From NCBI GenBank assembly GCA_003513005.1, contig DOTD01000044.1:1-64000 (forward strand): a DNA stretch of 64,000 nt, in the 5' to 3' direction. A program made the translations under genes and the position numbers. Numbering within the stretch: position 1 is the first letter of the stretch; every line of letters begins with the position of its first letter. Source of the stretch: Desulfotomaculum sp. GTDB lineage: Bacteria > Bacillota > Desulfotomaculia > Desulfotomaculales > Nap2-2B. Shown piece after piece: positions 35,601 to 43,060 of the stretch. Below the pieces are notes generated by a model. It did no database searches. It saw nothing but the letters and a program-made list of their open reading frames with translations, and had not been told where the DNA came from.

Positions 35601-36565
35601 TAGCTGCGGTTAAAAATGTAGGCGCCGGAGCGGTGGAAGTAATCGAGCAGGATCGCCGGCAATACGGTTCCTTTAAAAGTTATACAGATTTCTGCCGCCG
35701 TCTGGATACCAGGGTTGTCAACAGGCGTGTTCTGGAAAGTCTAATTAAAAGCGGGGCTTTTGACTCGCTTGGGCATAGCCGGTCGCAGTTAATGGCGATG
35801 ATTGAGGCCGGGATGGATTTGGCGGCGCAGGCGGGCAGGGAGCGCTCAAACGGGCAGCTGACTTTGCTTGATTTTTGGGGGGATTCGGCCGGAGACGTGT
35901 TTTCCATAAAAATGCCTGATCTAAAGGAGTTTTCCTATAGTCAACTGCTTGCCATGGAAAAGGAGGCGCTGGGTCTATATATAAGCGGGCATCCTTTATC
36001 CGAATACAGGTCGGCATTAAACGCGCAGGTCAGCGGGTCCGTTTCCGAGGCAAAGGAGATGGAACCAAACAGTGAAGTTGTTTTGGGCGGGATGATCACA
36101 AGTATAAAGAAGCTGTCCACGCGCCGGGGTGAACCAATGGCCAGAGGGCAGTTTGAGGATTTGACGGGCGTTATCGAGGTAATTTTTTTCCCGCGTACCT
36201 ATAAGGAGTATAAGTCCCTGATTAAACCCGAAAAAGTGGTCCTCCTGCACGGGCGGATAAACACAAACGGCGAAGACAACAAGGTTATCGCCGAGGTGCT
36301 TACCCCTGTTGCTAAAAAAAAGGTAAATAGCGTTTACATCCAAATAAAAAAATCTTCTCTGGAGCTGATTACCCGTTTGCAGTTAGTTTTAAAAAGTTAT
36401 CCGGGTCATGCGCCGGTATACCTTTACTTTCCGGGAGATAAAAAATTAGCCCGTACTCCTGAAGAATTTTGGCTGGATTTATCTACACCGGTTCTTGTTG
36501 AACTGAGGGAATTAATTGGCGCAGATAATATTAAGGTTAAAGTTGACGTTGAGAGGGAAGAGTAA
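32693..36565 (+). CDS. dnaE: DNA polymerase III alpha subunit DnaE, interrupted by a mini-intein
   Basis: 1290 codons from ATG 32693, giving a mature 1138-aa polymerase after removal of a 152-aa intein. The start was chosen because MFVHLHVHTEYSLLDGA is the standard beginning and GTGGAGG precedes it. An in-frame ATG 72 nt upstream has no such support. The PHP domain is N-terminal. The polymerase active site includes GPGRGSAAGSLVSYLLGIT and the Asp pair in PDVDVDLCFERR. Helix-hairpin-helix and OB-fold (LGGMITSIKKLSTRRGEPMA) domains follow. It is the shorter DnaE type lacking proofreading. Confidence 0.95.
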   Translation: MFVHLHVHTEYSLLDGAARIKKVAAAARELNMPALAITDHGVMFGVVDFYKACIAEGIKPILGCEVYVAPRTAKDRIPHVDDRNYHLTLLAENEEGYRNLLRLVSLGFTEGFYYKPRVDKRSLARFSKGIIALSGCIAGEVAELLGAGQHDLARKAAMEYRDIFGRENFYLELQDHGLPVQQKVNKGLVELHKQLDIPLVVTNDIHYVNREHAEMQDILLCIQTGKTVNDPARLKFQSDQLYLKSEEEMSVSFSELGQAMANTLKIAERCKVALSFGNQYLPDYPLPQGIQPDAYLEELCLEGLRRRYGEPSEQVKQRMGYELNVIKSMGFSSYFLVVWDFIHFARTKGIPVGPGRGSAAGSLVSYLLGITNLDPLKYSLLFERFLNPERISMPDVDVDLCFERRQEVINYVTQKYGADRVAQIATFGTMAARAAIRDVGRAMAIPYAEVDRVAKLVPAELQITIEKALQESDDLRNLYQQDLQIKKLVDMASLLEGMPRHISTHAAGVVITRDLLTDYLPVYKSSEGPLTTQFAMSQVEQLGLLKIDLLGLRTLTVISDALKIIEKNGGPKINIDEIMLDDPRTYELLASGSTIGVFQLESSGMRSILKELKPEIFEDIVAVNALYRPGPLGSGMVKDFIENKHGLNKISYLHPRLEPILKSTYGVILYQEQVMQIAGELAGFSMAKADELRKAMGKKKPELIHSNREKFIEGSSERGIDEGIARQVFDLMEYFAGYGFNKCLSGDVCIVDGNGNLAALKDMYESRKTATVQTLDRNNKIAAGQVTGVYLNGVKPVYCLTTEKGFSIKATANHMFLTEGGWKSLGRLRAGNKVAVCGIPYGNGYKQLVSMQESGTIVSWDDIKSVESAGKEVTYDLTVEETHNFLANGFVVHNSHSAAYALVAYQTAFLKANYPAEYMAALLTSIRDNTDKVAAYIEECRRMKIEVLPPDVNESDRDFTVVGGKIRFGLAAVKNVGAGAVEVIEQDRRQYGSFKSYTDFCRRLDTRVVNRRVLESLIKSGAFDSLGHSRSQLMAMIEAGMDLAAQAGRERSNGQLTLLDFWGDSAGDVFSIKMPDLKEFSYSQLLAMEKEALGLYISGHPLSEYRSALNAQVSGSVSEAKEMEPNSEVVLGGMITSIKKLSTRRGEPMARGQFEDLTGVIEVIFFPRTYKEYKSLIKPEKVVLLHGRINTNGEDNKVIAEVLTPVAKKKVNSVYIQIKKSSLELITRLQLVLKSYPGHAPVYLYFPGDKKLARTPEEFWLDLSTPVLVELRELIGADNIKVKVDVEREE
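34919..35374 (+). other. Mini-intein within DnaE
   Basis: 152 residues (743-894 of the precursor) lie between GYGFNK and SHSAAYAL, which are contiguous in ordinary DnaE. Splicing block A is CLSGDVCIVDGNG (Cys1). Block B is KATANHMFLTEGGW (the T-x-x-H motif). Block F is VTYDLTVEETHNFLANG, and block G ends FVVHN before the +1 Ser. All catalytic residues for protein splicing are present. There is no homing-endonuclease domain. The site is three residues downstream of the cyanobacterial split DnaE intein site (Y/CFN). Confidence 0.93.
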
Positions 36566-36661
36566 GTCATGTTTAGAACACAGCTTGTCAGGAAAGCATC
36601 ATGTGTGCTATGATTTTTTTGTTAGATATTTGTTAAATAAAGGCAATAATGGAGTGAGATT

Positions 36662-36898
36662 ATGACAGAGCCTTATGATTTACATGCTGATTACGTTGTT
36701 ATAAAAGCTTTGGATAACGGTGTTACTATTATCGGTCTCACCCGCGGCAAGGATACAAGGTTTCATCACACAGAGAAGTTAGATAAAGGAGAGATAATGA
36801 TTGCACAGTTTACCGAGCATACCTCGGCGATCAAGATACGCGGTAAAGTTGAACTGTTAACCAAACATGGTAAGATACGAAATGATGAGAATCAATGA
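36662..36898 (+). CDS. mtrB: trp RNA-binding attenuation protein (TRAP)
   Basis: 78 aa, similar over its length to Bacillus MtrB: YVVIKALDNGVTIIGLTRG, DTRFHHTEKLDKGE and IAQFTEHTSAIKIRGKVEL. Tryptophan-binding Thr residues (GLTRG-x-DT) and the RNA-contact Lys and Arg in AIKIRG are kept. TRAP forms an 11-mer ring that, with tryptophan, binds spaced GAG/UAG triplets in trp leader RNA. It has a GGAGTGAG ribosome binding site and follows dnaE. Its targets are not in this window. Confidence 0.93.
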   Translation: MTEPYDLHADYVVIKALDNGVTIIGLTRGKDTRFHHTEKLDKGEIMIAQFTEHTSAIKIRGKVELLTKHGKIRNDENQ

Positions 36899-36937
36899 AT
36901 ATAAAATTGGCAGTTATGCTTATACTTGTTTACGATA

Positions 36938-36962
36938 AAAGCCTTGATAAAAAGGAGGCTTT
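36938..36962 (+). promoter_or_regulatory. Hairpin overlapping the ribosome binding site of the DUF2007-like gene
   Basis: AAAGCCT (36938-36944) can pair with AGGCTTT (36956-36962). The Shine-Dalgarno AAAGGAGG (36951-36958) is partly inside the 3' arm, 8 nt before the ATG. It may limit translation, but no ligand or protein partner can be proposed. Confidence 0.3.
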
Positions 36963-36965
36963 GCT

Positions 36966-37160
36966 ATGTGGACAGTAGTTTATATCGCTCCCAGTATGGA
37001 AGAAGCCGACGAAATAAAACGACTTCTTTCAAGCGAGGGCTTACTGGTTAAAATAAAAAATATTGACAGTTCCTCCGGAATGACACCCAACAGCTCCATA
37101 GAGATTCTGGTACCCGAGTCAGAGGCCGATGAGGCGATGGAAATCATAGATTCTATTTAA
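36966..37160 (+). CDS. DUF2007-like putative signal-transducing protein
   Basis: 64 aa. The pattern WTVVYIAPSMEEADEIKRLLSSEG, then VKIKN and a closing IEILVPESEADEAMEII, resembles the small ferredoxin-fold DUF2007 family, which is called signal-transducing in databases but has no proven role. ATG 36966 follows AAAGGAGG. It lies between mtrB and pfkA and may be co-transcribed with pfkA. Confidence 0.7.
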   Translation: MWTVVYIAPSMEEADEIKRLLSSEGLLVKIKNIDSSSGMTPNSSIEILVPESEADEAMEIIDSI

Positions 37161-37219
37161 ATGCAGCCGTGCTTTTGTAATTTGGCAAGATGTGTCAGTT
37201 ACAGTAAGGGGGTGTTCTT

Positions 37220-38182
37220 ATGCAAAGGATCGCTGTTCTTACCAGCGGCGGTGACGCTCCGGGTATGAATGCGGCAATACGGGCGGTTGTGCGCAAGGCG
37301 CTTTATCACGGCCTTGAGGTAATGGGCATTAAAAGAGGGTACAGTGGTTTTGTTGAAGCGGACATAGAACCTATGAACCTTCGGTCCGTAACTGATATCA
37401 TTCACAGAGGCGGGACTATCCTGCATACTGCCCGGAACGAACAGTTTAAAACAGTACAGGGAAGAGCCATGGCCTGGGAAAATGTTGAGCGTTTCGGGAT
37501 TCAGGGACTTGTGGTTATCGGAGGAGACGGCTCTTTTCAGGGCGCCCTCGCTTTAAACAGGGAGTATCATTTACCTGTTATTTGCCTGCCCGGCACAATA
37601 GATAATGATATCTGCGGTACTGACTATACAATAGGTTTTGATACGGCACTCAACTCAGTTGTTGAGGCAATCAACAAAATCAGGGACACCGCTTCAGCTC
37701 ATGAGCGAACTTTTGTAATAGAGGTAATGGGACGGGAAACAGGCTTGATTGCTTTACATTCGGGCCTGGCGGGCGGGGCTGAATCTATTATTATTCCTGA
37801 ATATAATTATGATATTGAAAAAATTTGTACGCGTCTGATCCGCAGCTACCGTCAGGGAAGCTCGCACAGTATTATAGTCGTCGCCGAAGGCGCTGCCAGC
37901 GGTGTTGATATAGGCAGGGAAATTAAGCAAAGAACCGGCTTCGATACCAAAGTTACTATTTTGGGGCACCTGCAGAGGGGCGGAAACCCTTCCGCTTTTG
38001 ACAGGATTCTGGCAAGCATGATGGGTTCTAAAGCTGTGGAATTGCTCATGTCCGGGGATGATAAAAAAATGGTCGGCTATACCGCCGGGAAGGTAGTTGT
38101 CCTAGATCTTGAGCAGGCCAGCAGCCGGAAGAAAAAAATTGATCTGGAAATGTATTCCTTGGCGGGAATATTATCCATGTGA
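37220..38182 (+). CDS. pfkA: ATP-dependent 6-phosphofructokinase
   Basis: 320 aa, the standard bacterial allosteric length. ATP site GGDAPGMNAAIRAVV and VVIGGDGSFQGA. Catalytic PGTIDNDICGTDYTIGFDTA with the active-site Asp. MGRETGLIALHSGLA and LGHLQRGGNPSAFDR are also typical, and Gly in GGDGS indicates ATP rather than pyrophosphate use. ATG 37220 with AAGGGGG upstream. It is 6 nt from pyk, a conserved pair. Confidence 0.97.
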   Translation: MQRIAVLTSGGDAPGMNAAIRAVVRKALYHGLEVMGIKRGYSGFVEADIEPMNLRSVTDIIHRGGTILHTARNEQFKTVQGRAMAWENVERFGIQGLVVIGGDGSFQGALALNREYHLPVICLPGTIDNDICGTDYTIGFDTALNSVVEAINKIRDTASAHERTFVIEVMGRETGLIALHSGLAGGAESIIIPEYNYDIEKICTRLIRSYRQGSSHSIIVVAEGAASGVDIGREIKQRTGFDTKVTILGHLQRGGNPSAFDRILASMMGSKAVELLMSGDDKKMVGYTAGKVVVLDLEQASSRKKKIDLEMYSLAGILSM

Positions 38183-38188
38183 GGTTAT

Positions 38189-39598
38189 ATGAAACGTACC
38201 AGGATTGTATCTACAATAGGTCCTGCGAGCGGGGAAATTTCGATCCTCGAAAAAATGATGAATGCCGGCTTGGATGTAGCCCGGCTTAATTTTTCCCACG
38301 GCACACGGGAAGAACACCTGGAAAAGATAACTGCCGTCAGGGAAGCGGCTGTGAAAACAGGTAAGAATATAGCCGTACTGATGGATACGAGAGGCCCTGA
38401 AGTGCGTTTAGGCCGCCTGGAGAGGCCGGTTCAATTAAATGCCGGGCAATGTGTTGTTCTCGTTCCGGAAGGGTGTCAACCAGGTAAGAACTGCCTGCCG
38501 GTTTCATATGCAGATTTATCCCGGGACGTTAAACCCGGCAATAAGATAATATTGGCTGACGGGCAGATCGAATTAAAAGTGATTTCAACCGGAATGGACG
38601 TTGTGGAGTGCGAAATAATCCATGGCGGTGAAATATCAGGGCAAAAGGGAGTAAACCTTCCGGAAGTTAATTTGGGCCTGCCTTTTATGTCGGATGAAGA
38701 CCGTGCCGACATTCTTTTCGGGATCAGGCATGGTGTTGATTTTATAGCGCTGTCCTTTGTGCGTGCGGAGCAGGATATTTTAACGGTCAGGAAGATATTG
38801 GAGGAAGAGAACTCGCACGCTCAGGTTATTGCTAAAATTGAAAGCCGGGAAGGGCTGGCAAACCTTTCCGGTATTATTAGATCTTCAGATGGGATCATGG
38901 TTGCCAGAGGGGATCTTGGGATCTACCTGCCGGTTGAAGAAGTTCCCCTTGTCCAGAAAGAAATCGTGAAAATGTGCAGCGAAGCCGGCAAGCCGGTTAT
39001 TGTAGCCACTCAAATGCTTGAAACGATGATCAACAATCCCTCTCCGACCCGGGCTGAAGTCAGCGACGTGGCCAACGCCATTTTAGACGGCGCCGATGCA
39101 GTTATGCTTTCCGGAGAAACTGCCATCGGCCGCCATCCTGTCGAGTCTGTGGAAATTATGAAGCGGATCGCTGAGAGAGTTGAAAATTCGCTGCCTCATG
39201 ATGAGATATTAGCTCAAAAGAACAGAGGAATTAACCATACTGTCACAGACGCTATCAGCCATGCGACTGTTACGACAGCGCGGGACCTTGAAGCCGCAGC
39301 CATTATTACATCTACCCAGACCGGATACACAGCCCTGATGATCAGTAAATACCGTCCGAGAGCGCCAATTATTGCAGTTACCCCCTATAACGAGGTCTTG
39401 CGCAGGATGGCCCTGTTCTGGGGTGTGCAGCCCTTGCTTATCGAGTCATTCCAAAATACCGATCAGATGATCGACTCCTCCATCAGAAGTTCTCTTAATT
39501 CCGGTATGGTTAAATCCGGTGATCTTGTTGTAGTTACTGCCGGAATACCCCCAGACCGCCGGGGTACAACCAATTTCCTGAAGGTTCATATCGTTTAA
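38189..39598 (+). CDS. pyk: Pyruvate kinase
   Basis: 469 aa. It makes pyruvate and ATP in the last step of glycolysis. Substrate and metal site blocks are GLDVARLNFSHGTREEH, LMDTRGPEVRLG, IAKIESREGLANL, IMVARGDLGIYLP and ATQMLETMINNPSPTRAEVSDVANAILDGADAVMLSGETAIG. It lacks the extra C-terminal PEP-utiliser domain seen in Bacillus pyruvate kinase. Co-transcribed with pfkA. Confidence 0.97.
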   Translation: MKRTRIVSTIGPASGEISILEKMMNAGLDVARLNFSHGTREEHLEKITAVREAAVKTGKNIAVLMDTRGPEVRLGRLERPVQLNAGQCVVLVPEGCQPGKNCLPVSYADLSRDVKPGNKIILADGQIELKVISTGMDVVECEIIHGGEISGQKGVNLPEVNLGLPFMSDEDRADILFGIRHGVDFIALSFVRAEQDILTVRKILEEENSHAQVIAKIESREGLANLSGIIRSSDGIMVARGDLGIYLPVEEVPLVQKEIVKMCSEAGKPVIVATQMLETMINNPSPTRAEVSDVANAILDGADAVMLSGETAIGRHPVESVEIMKRIAERVENSLPHDEILAQKNRGINHTVTDAISHATVTTARDLEAAAIITSTQTGYTALMISKYRPRAPIIAVTPYNEVLRRMALFWGVQPLLIESFQNTDQMIDSSIRSSLNSGMVKSGDLVVVTAGIPPDRRGTTNFLKVHIV

Positions 39599-39636
39599 TA
39601 CTAATTTACATAGAGCAATTAAGATCAGGAAATATA

Positions 39637-39665
39637 TTGTAATTGGGAATAGTAGTGGTTATAAT
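39637..39665 (+). promoter_or_regulatory. Promoter of the HTH regulator / fusion enzyme operon
   Basis: TTGTAA (39637-39642) and consensus TATAAT (39660-39665) with an exact 17-bp spacer. The predicted RNA start (~39672) is next to an inverted repeat. Confidence 0.7.
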
Positions 39666-39672
39666 ATACTGA

Positions 39673-39686
39673 GCACAATCTTGTGC
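39673..39686. promoter_or_regulatory. Palindromic candidate operator
   Basis: GCACAA-TC-TTGTGC, a perfect 6-bp inverted repeat, covers the predicted transcription start just before the HTH gene. It is a natural place for autoregulation by the protein encoded at 39.7 kb. Confidence 0.45.
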
Positions 39687-39707
39687 ACAGAAGAGTAGGA
39701 GGGTAAT

Positions 39708-40238
39708 ATGGATCTCATACGGGTCGGAGATAAAGTGATCAATCCGGAGCGTGTTCATCGTTCAATCGACAAAATATTTCAGCTTCGCAAAGAGGGGCAT
39801 TCTCAGCAGGAGGTTGCCGATAAACTAGGGGTTGATCGAACCCTCATTTCAAGGTTGGAGAGCATGGGCGAAATCCGCAAAGGCGCCCTTATGGCTTTGG
39901 TAGGTTTTCCGGTCGAAAATGGCGAGGAATTGAATGAAGTTGCACGCGCCGAAGGAGTGGATTTCGTTATGCTCATGAACGACAAAGAGCGCTGGCAATT
40001 CATTGAGAATAAGAGCGGAGCCGATCTGTTCAACATGTTTATGGCTATGGTCGCCAAGATTGAAAGTTATGATGCCGTAATCTTTATAGGTTCGGATATG
40101 CGTATAAAAATGGTCGAAGCAATACTGGGACCGCGTGTTATCAGCTGGGAGATAGGTATCTCTCCGATTAAGGAAGACCGTTGGGTTAACCCGGAGCAGC
40201 TCCGCCAATTGATCCGCCAATTAAAAGGCACCAGTTAG
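39708..40238 (+). CDS. Helix-turn-helix regulator paired with the aminotransferase/acyl-reductase fusion
   Basis: 176 aa. Residues ~20-55 form a clear helix-turn-helix (IFQLRKEGHSQQEVADKLG then VDRTLISRLESMGEIRKG). The remaining ~120 residues (ALVGFPVENGEELNEVARAE, AVIFIGSDMRIKMVEAILG, PIKEDRWVNPEQLRQLI) look like an alpha/beta sensor domain that I do not recognise. ATG 39708 with AGGAGGG upstream. It is 18 nt from the fusion gene, so the two are probably one operon and the regulator probably controls it. Confidence 0.75.
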   Translation: MDLIRVGDKVINPERVHRSIDKIFQLRKEGHSQQEVADKLGVDRTLISRLESMGEIRKGALMALVGFPVENGEELNEVARAEGVDFVMLMNDKERWQFIENKSGADLFNMFMAMVAKIESYDAVIFIGSDMRIKMVEAILGPRVISWEIGISPIKEDRWVNPEQLRQLIRQLKGTS

Positions 40239-40256
40239 AACAGGAGGATATCTTAT

Positions 40257-42896
40257 ATGCATGACTTTACCCAGTACGTCAATCCTCAGTTAGGCAGGCT
40301 CCTCGAACAGGTTCATATGGATAAAGTCTTTATTCGCGGTGAGGGCAACTACCTGTATGATACAACCGGAAGGCAATATCTCGATTTTATCGCAGCATAC
40401 GGAGCGCTGCCTTTTGGTTTTAACCCGCCGGAAATATGGGAGGTTCTTGAAGAAGTGCGTAATAAGGCCCTGCCCAGCTTTATTCAGCCTTCAGCTCTCG
40501 ATTCGGCCGGAAAAATGGCCAGGCGCCTGATCGAACTGGTTCCTGACGGACTTCAATATGTAACCTTTACCAATAGCGGTGCCGAGACAGTGGAGGCGGC
40601 TATAAAGATAGCGCGATCAGCTACAGGGCGGTTAGGTATTTTAAGCACGGTAAACGGCTTTCACGGCAAGACTCTTGGCGCGCTTTCAGCCACGGGAAAG
40701 GGTTACTATCAAACGCCCTTCGGAGCGCCCGTGCCGGGTTTTAACATTGTCCCGTACGGAGATTTGAATGCGCTGAGGAAAGAACTTGAGATGAATGGAT
40801 ATAATTATGCAGCCTTTATAGTCGAGCCGATCCAGGGTGAAGGTGGAATAGTAGTTCCTGAAGCCGGTTACCTGTCCAAAGCCCTGGAAATATGCCATCA
40901 ATATGGAATTTTATTTATCCTTGACGAAATCCAAACCGGACTGGGCCGTACTGGGATGCTTTTTGCATGCGAGGATGAGGATTTATGCCCAGATCTCCTG
41001 CTTTTGGCTAAAGCCCTTGGCGGAGGAATTTTCCCCATAGGAGCCTGTATCAGCACGGAAGCGGTATATACAAAAGATTTTGGAGATCGTCACTCGTCCA
41101 CTTTTGCGGCAAATACCCCTGCCTGCCAGATCGGCTTAAAAGTGCTGGATATTCTGACCAGGAATAACAGGGAAATTATTCAACGTGTAAAAGTCAACGG
41201 TGAGTACTTATATAAGGAACTGGCCGTTCTGCAAAAAGAATATCCCAGGGTTCTTAAAGAAGTTCGCGGCAGAGGCTATATGCTCGGTTTAGAATTTGAG
41301 ATGAGCCGTTCTGATTTTCCGGGCTGTTTTTTAAGTGTGCTTGCCGAGCAGGAGGTCCTGACACCGCTTGTATCCAGTTACCTCTTAAATGTTGAATGCC
41401 TGAGGGTAGCGCCTACATTAAATGGAAACAAAGTAATCCGCCTGGAGCCGCCTCTTACAGTTACGCTCGATGAATGCCAAAGAGCGCTTAAATCCATAAG
41501 GCGTGTTATAGAAGTGCTTGATCAGGGCAATACACTGGAAGTTTTAAGGCCTGTCCTGGATCTTGATGAAAACACAGCCTGTTCAGTAACGAAAGCTGAA
41601 AAATACGATTGGGATATGTATGAACCTTCCCGGGAAAACAAAGAGGGACGCTTCGCTTTTCTTGTCCATCCTTTAGACCTTGATAATTATTACGAGTTTG
41701 ACGCAAACCTTGCGTCTCTTCCACAAGATAAGCTACAACAGCTGGCTGATCTGGGAGGCGATATACTGGACCCCTTCGTGATTGGCCGCACAAGGGTTGA
41801 GTCACCGGCGGGCTATACTGTCTATGGGGAATTCATTGCCTTACCTCATACAACAAAAGAGATTCTGAAATTTACACCCGAGGAAGCGCTGAAGGAATTA
41901 GAAAAGGCGCTTGAACTTGCCCAGCAGCGGGGCGCCCGGCTTGTTGGCCTTGGCGCCTACACTTCGGTAGTATCCCGGGGGGGAACCCTTCTTCAAGGTC
42001 ATTTTCTTCCTTTAACCACCGGAAACAGCTATACGGTAGTTTCGGGAGCGGAAGCGATCAAACTTGCCGCACAGCGATTTTCCCTCGATCTGGCACAGTG
42101 TACTGCAGCGATTATTGGCGCGACCGGTTCAATTGGGAGGCTTATGGCTATATTGCTCGCGGAAGAGGTTCAACAGGTAGTTTTAATTGGTAATCCGCGC
42201 CACCCTCAGGCAAGCTTAAGACGCCTGCGCCGTGTAGCGGAAGATATTTGCCTGCACCTGTCCGATCAAGCCGGGGCCGGTTGGATACCACCCAAGAGTT
42301 CTCTGGGGGAGAACTTATTAAAAATGAAACTGCCGGCTACGAATTCCCAGCGTGAAGAATGGGCAACGGTTGTAGATGAATTAATCCGTTCCGATAAATT
42401 CATTTTAACCAGTAATCCCAACCAGGGAATTTCTATAGCCCAGGTGGTAGTAACGGCTACAAGCAGTGTGGAGGAACTGGTCAATCCGGAATGGGTGACC
42501 CCCGGCGCAATCATTTGTGATATTTCCAAACCGTCCAATGTCAGTCCGGAACTTCAAAAACTGCGGCCCGATGTGCTTGTTATTGACGGGGGTGTTGTGG
42601 CATTACCCGGACGTCCTTCCCTGGGGTGGAATTTTGGTTTTGAACCCGGCTTGGCCTATGCATGTATGGCTGAGACGATGATGCTGGCGCTTGAGCATCA
42701 TTACACCGATATGAGTTTGGGTACGGATTTACGTCTGGATAATATGATTTACTTGAGGCAGTTAGCCAAAAAGCACGGTTTTGAACTGGCCCGTTTACGA
42801 AGCTTCGACAGGCCGTTAAGTGAAGAGGACTGGGAGAAAGTTATCAAAGAGCGTACAAAGGTCCGTTCAAACCTTTGTGCAACGGCAAGTTCATAA
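40257..42896 (+). CDS. Class III aminotransferase fused to acyl-ACP reductase-like domain
   Basis: 879 aa. Residues ~1-430 are a PLP class III aminotransferase: FTNSGAETVEAAIKIAR, NGFHGKTLGALSATG, VEPIQGEGGIVVPEAGY, LFILDEIQTGLGRTG, and the PLP Lys at residue 252 in LAKALGGG. Residues ~490-879 match the cyanobacterial long-chain acyl-ACP reductase layout: GLGAYTSVVSRGGTLL, NADPH motif GATGSIG (from residue 621), VIDGGVVALPG, and YACMAETMMLALE, whose Cys803 corresponds to the acyl-thioester nucleophile. A plausible reaction is acyl-thioester to aldehyde to primary amine on one chain (inference). The natural substrate is unknown. Confidence 0.8.
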   Translation: MHDFTQYVNPQLGRLLEQVHMDKVFIRGEGNYLYDTTGRQYLDFIAAYGALPFGFNPPEIWEVLEEVRNKALPSFIQPSALDSAGKMARRLIELVPDGLQYVTFTNSGAETVEAAIKIARSATGRLGILSTVNGFHGKTLGALSATGKGYYQTPFGAPVPGFNIVPYGDLNALRKELEMNGYNYAAFIVEPIQGEGGIVVPEAGYLSKALEICHQYGILFILDEIQTGLGRTGMLFACEDEDLCPDLLLLAKALGGGIFPIGACISTEAVYTKDFGDRHSSTFAANTPACQIGLKVLDILTRNNREIIQRVKVNGEYLYKELAVLQKEYPRVLKEVRGRGYMLGLEFEMSRSDFPGCFLSVLAEQEVLTPLVSSYLLNVECLRVAPTLNGNKVIRLEPPLTVTLDECQRALKSIRRVIEVLDQGNTLEVLRPVLDLDENTACSVTKAEKYDWDMYEPSRENKEGRFAFLVHPLDLDNYYEFDANLASLPQDKLQQLADLGGDILDPFVIGRTRVESPAGYTVYGEFIALPHTTKEILKFTPEEALKELEKALELAQQRGARLVGLGAYTSVVSRGGTLLQGHFLPLTTGNSYTVVSGAEAIKLAAQRFSLDLAQCTAAIIGATGSIGRLMAILLAEEVQQVVLIGNPRHPQASLRRLRRVAEDICLHLSDQAGAGWIPPKSSLGENLLKMKLPATNSQREEWATVVDELIRSDKFILTSNPNQGISIAQVVVTATSSVEELVNPEWVTPGAIICDISKPSNVSPELQKLRPDVLVIDGGVVALPGRPSLGWNFGFEPGLAYACMAETMMLALEHHYTDMSLGTDLRLDNMIYLRQLAKKHGFELARLRSFDRPLSEEDWEKVIKERTKVRSNLCATASS

Positions 42897-42968
42897 AGTG
42901 ATACCTTCTTTAATAAGTCAATTTTCATAATAAGTCAAGCCTGACCCCTAGTCAGGGTTTGGTTATCC

Positions 42969-42997
42969 TTGACAGGTTATGGGTGATCGGATAATAT
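42969..42997 (+). promoter_or_regulatory. Promoter of the ffh-rpsP operon
   Basis: TTGACA (42969-42974), exact 17-bp spacer, TAATAT (42992-42997), an almost ideal sigma-A promoter 64 bp before ffh. A short CCTGAC/GTCAGG hairpin just upstream (42943-42959) may end the preceding transcript but lacks a good T-run. Confidence 0.8.
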
Positions 42998-43060
42998 TGT
43001 TTAAGAAAAATCTTTGACATAAAGAAAAATAACATACAGACAAGAAAGGAAGCTCAGGGA

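Noticed and set aside
40686..40901. Antisense frame inside the fusion enzyme
   Set aside because: It is a shadow of the aminotransferase reading frame, with no start signals or family similarity.
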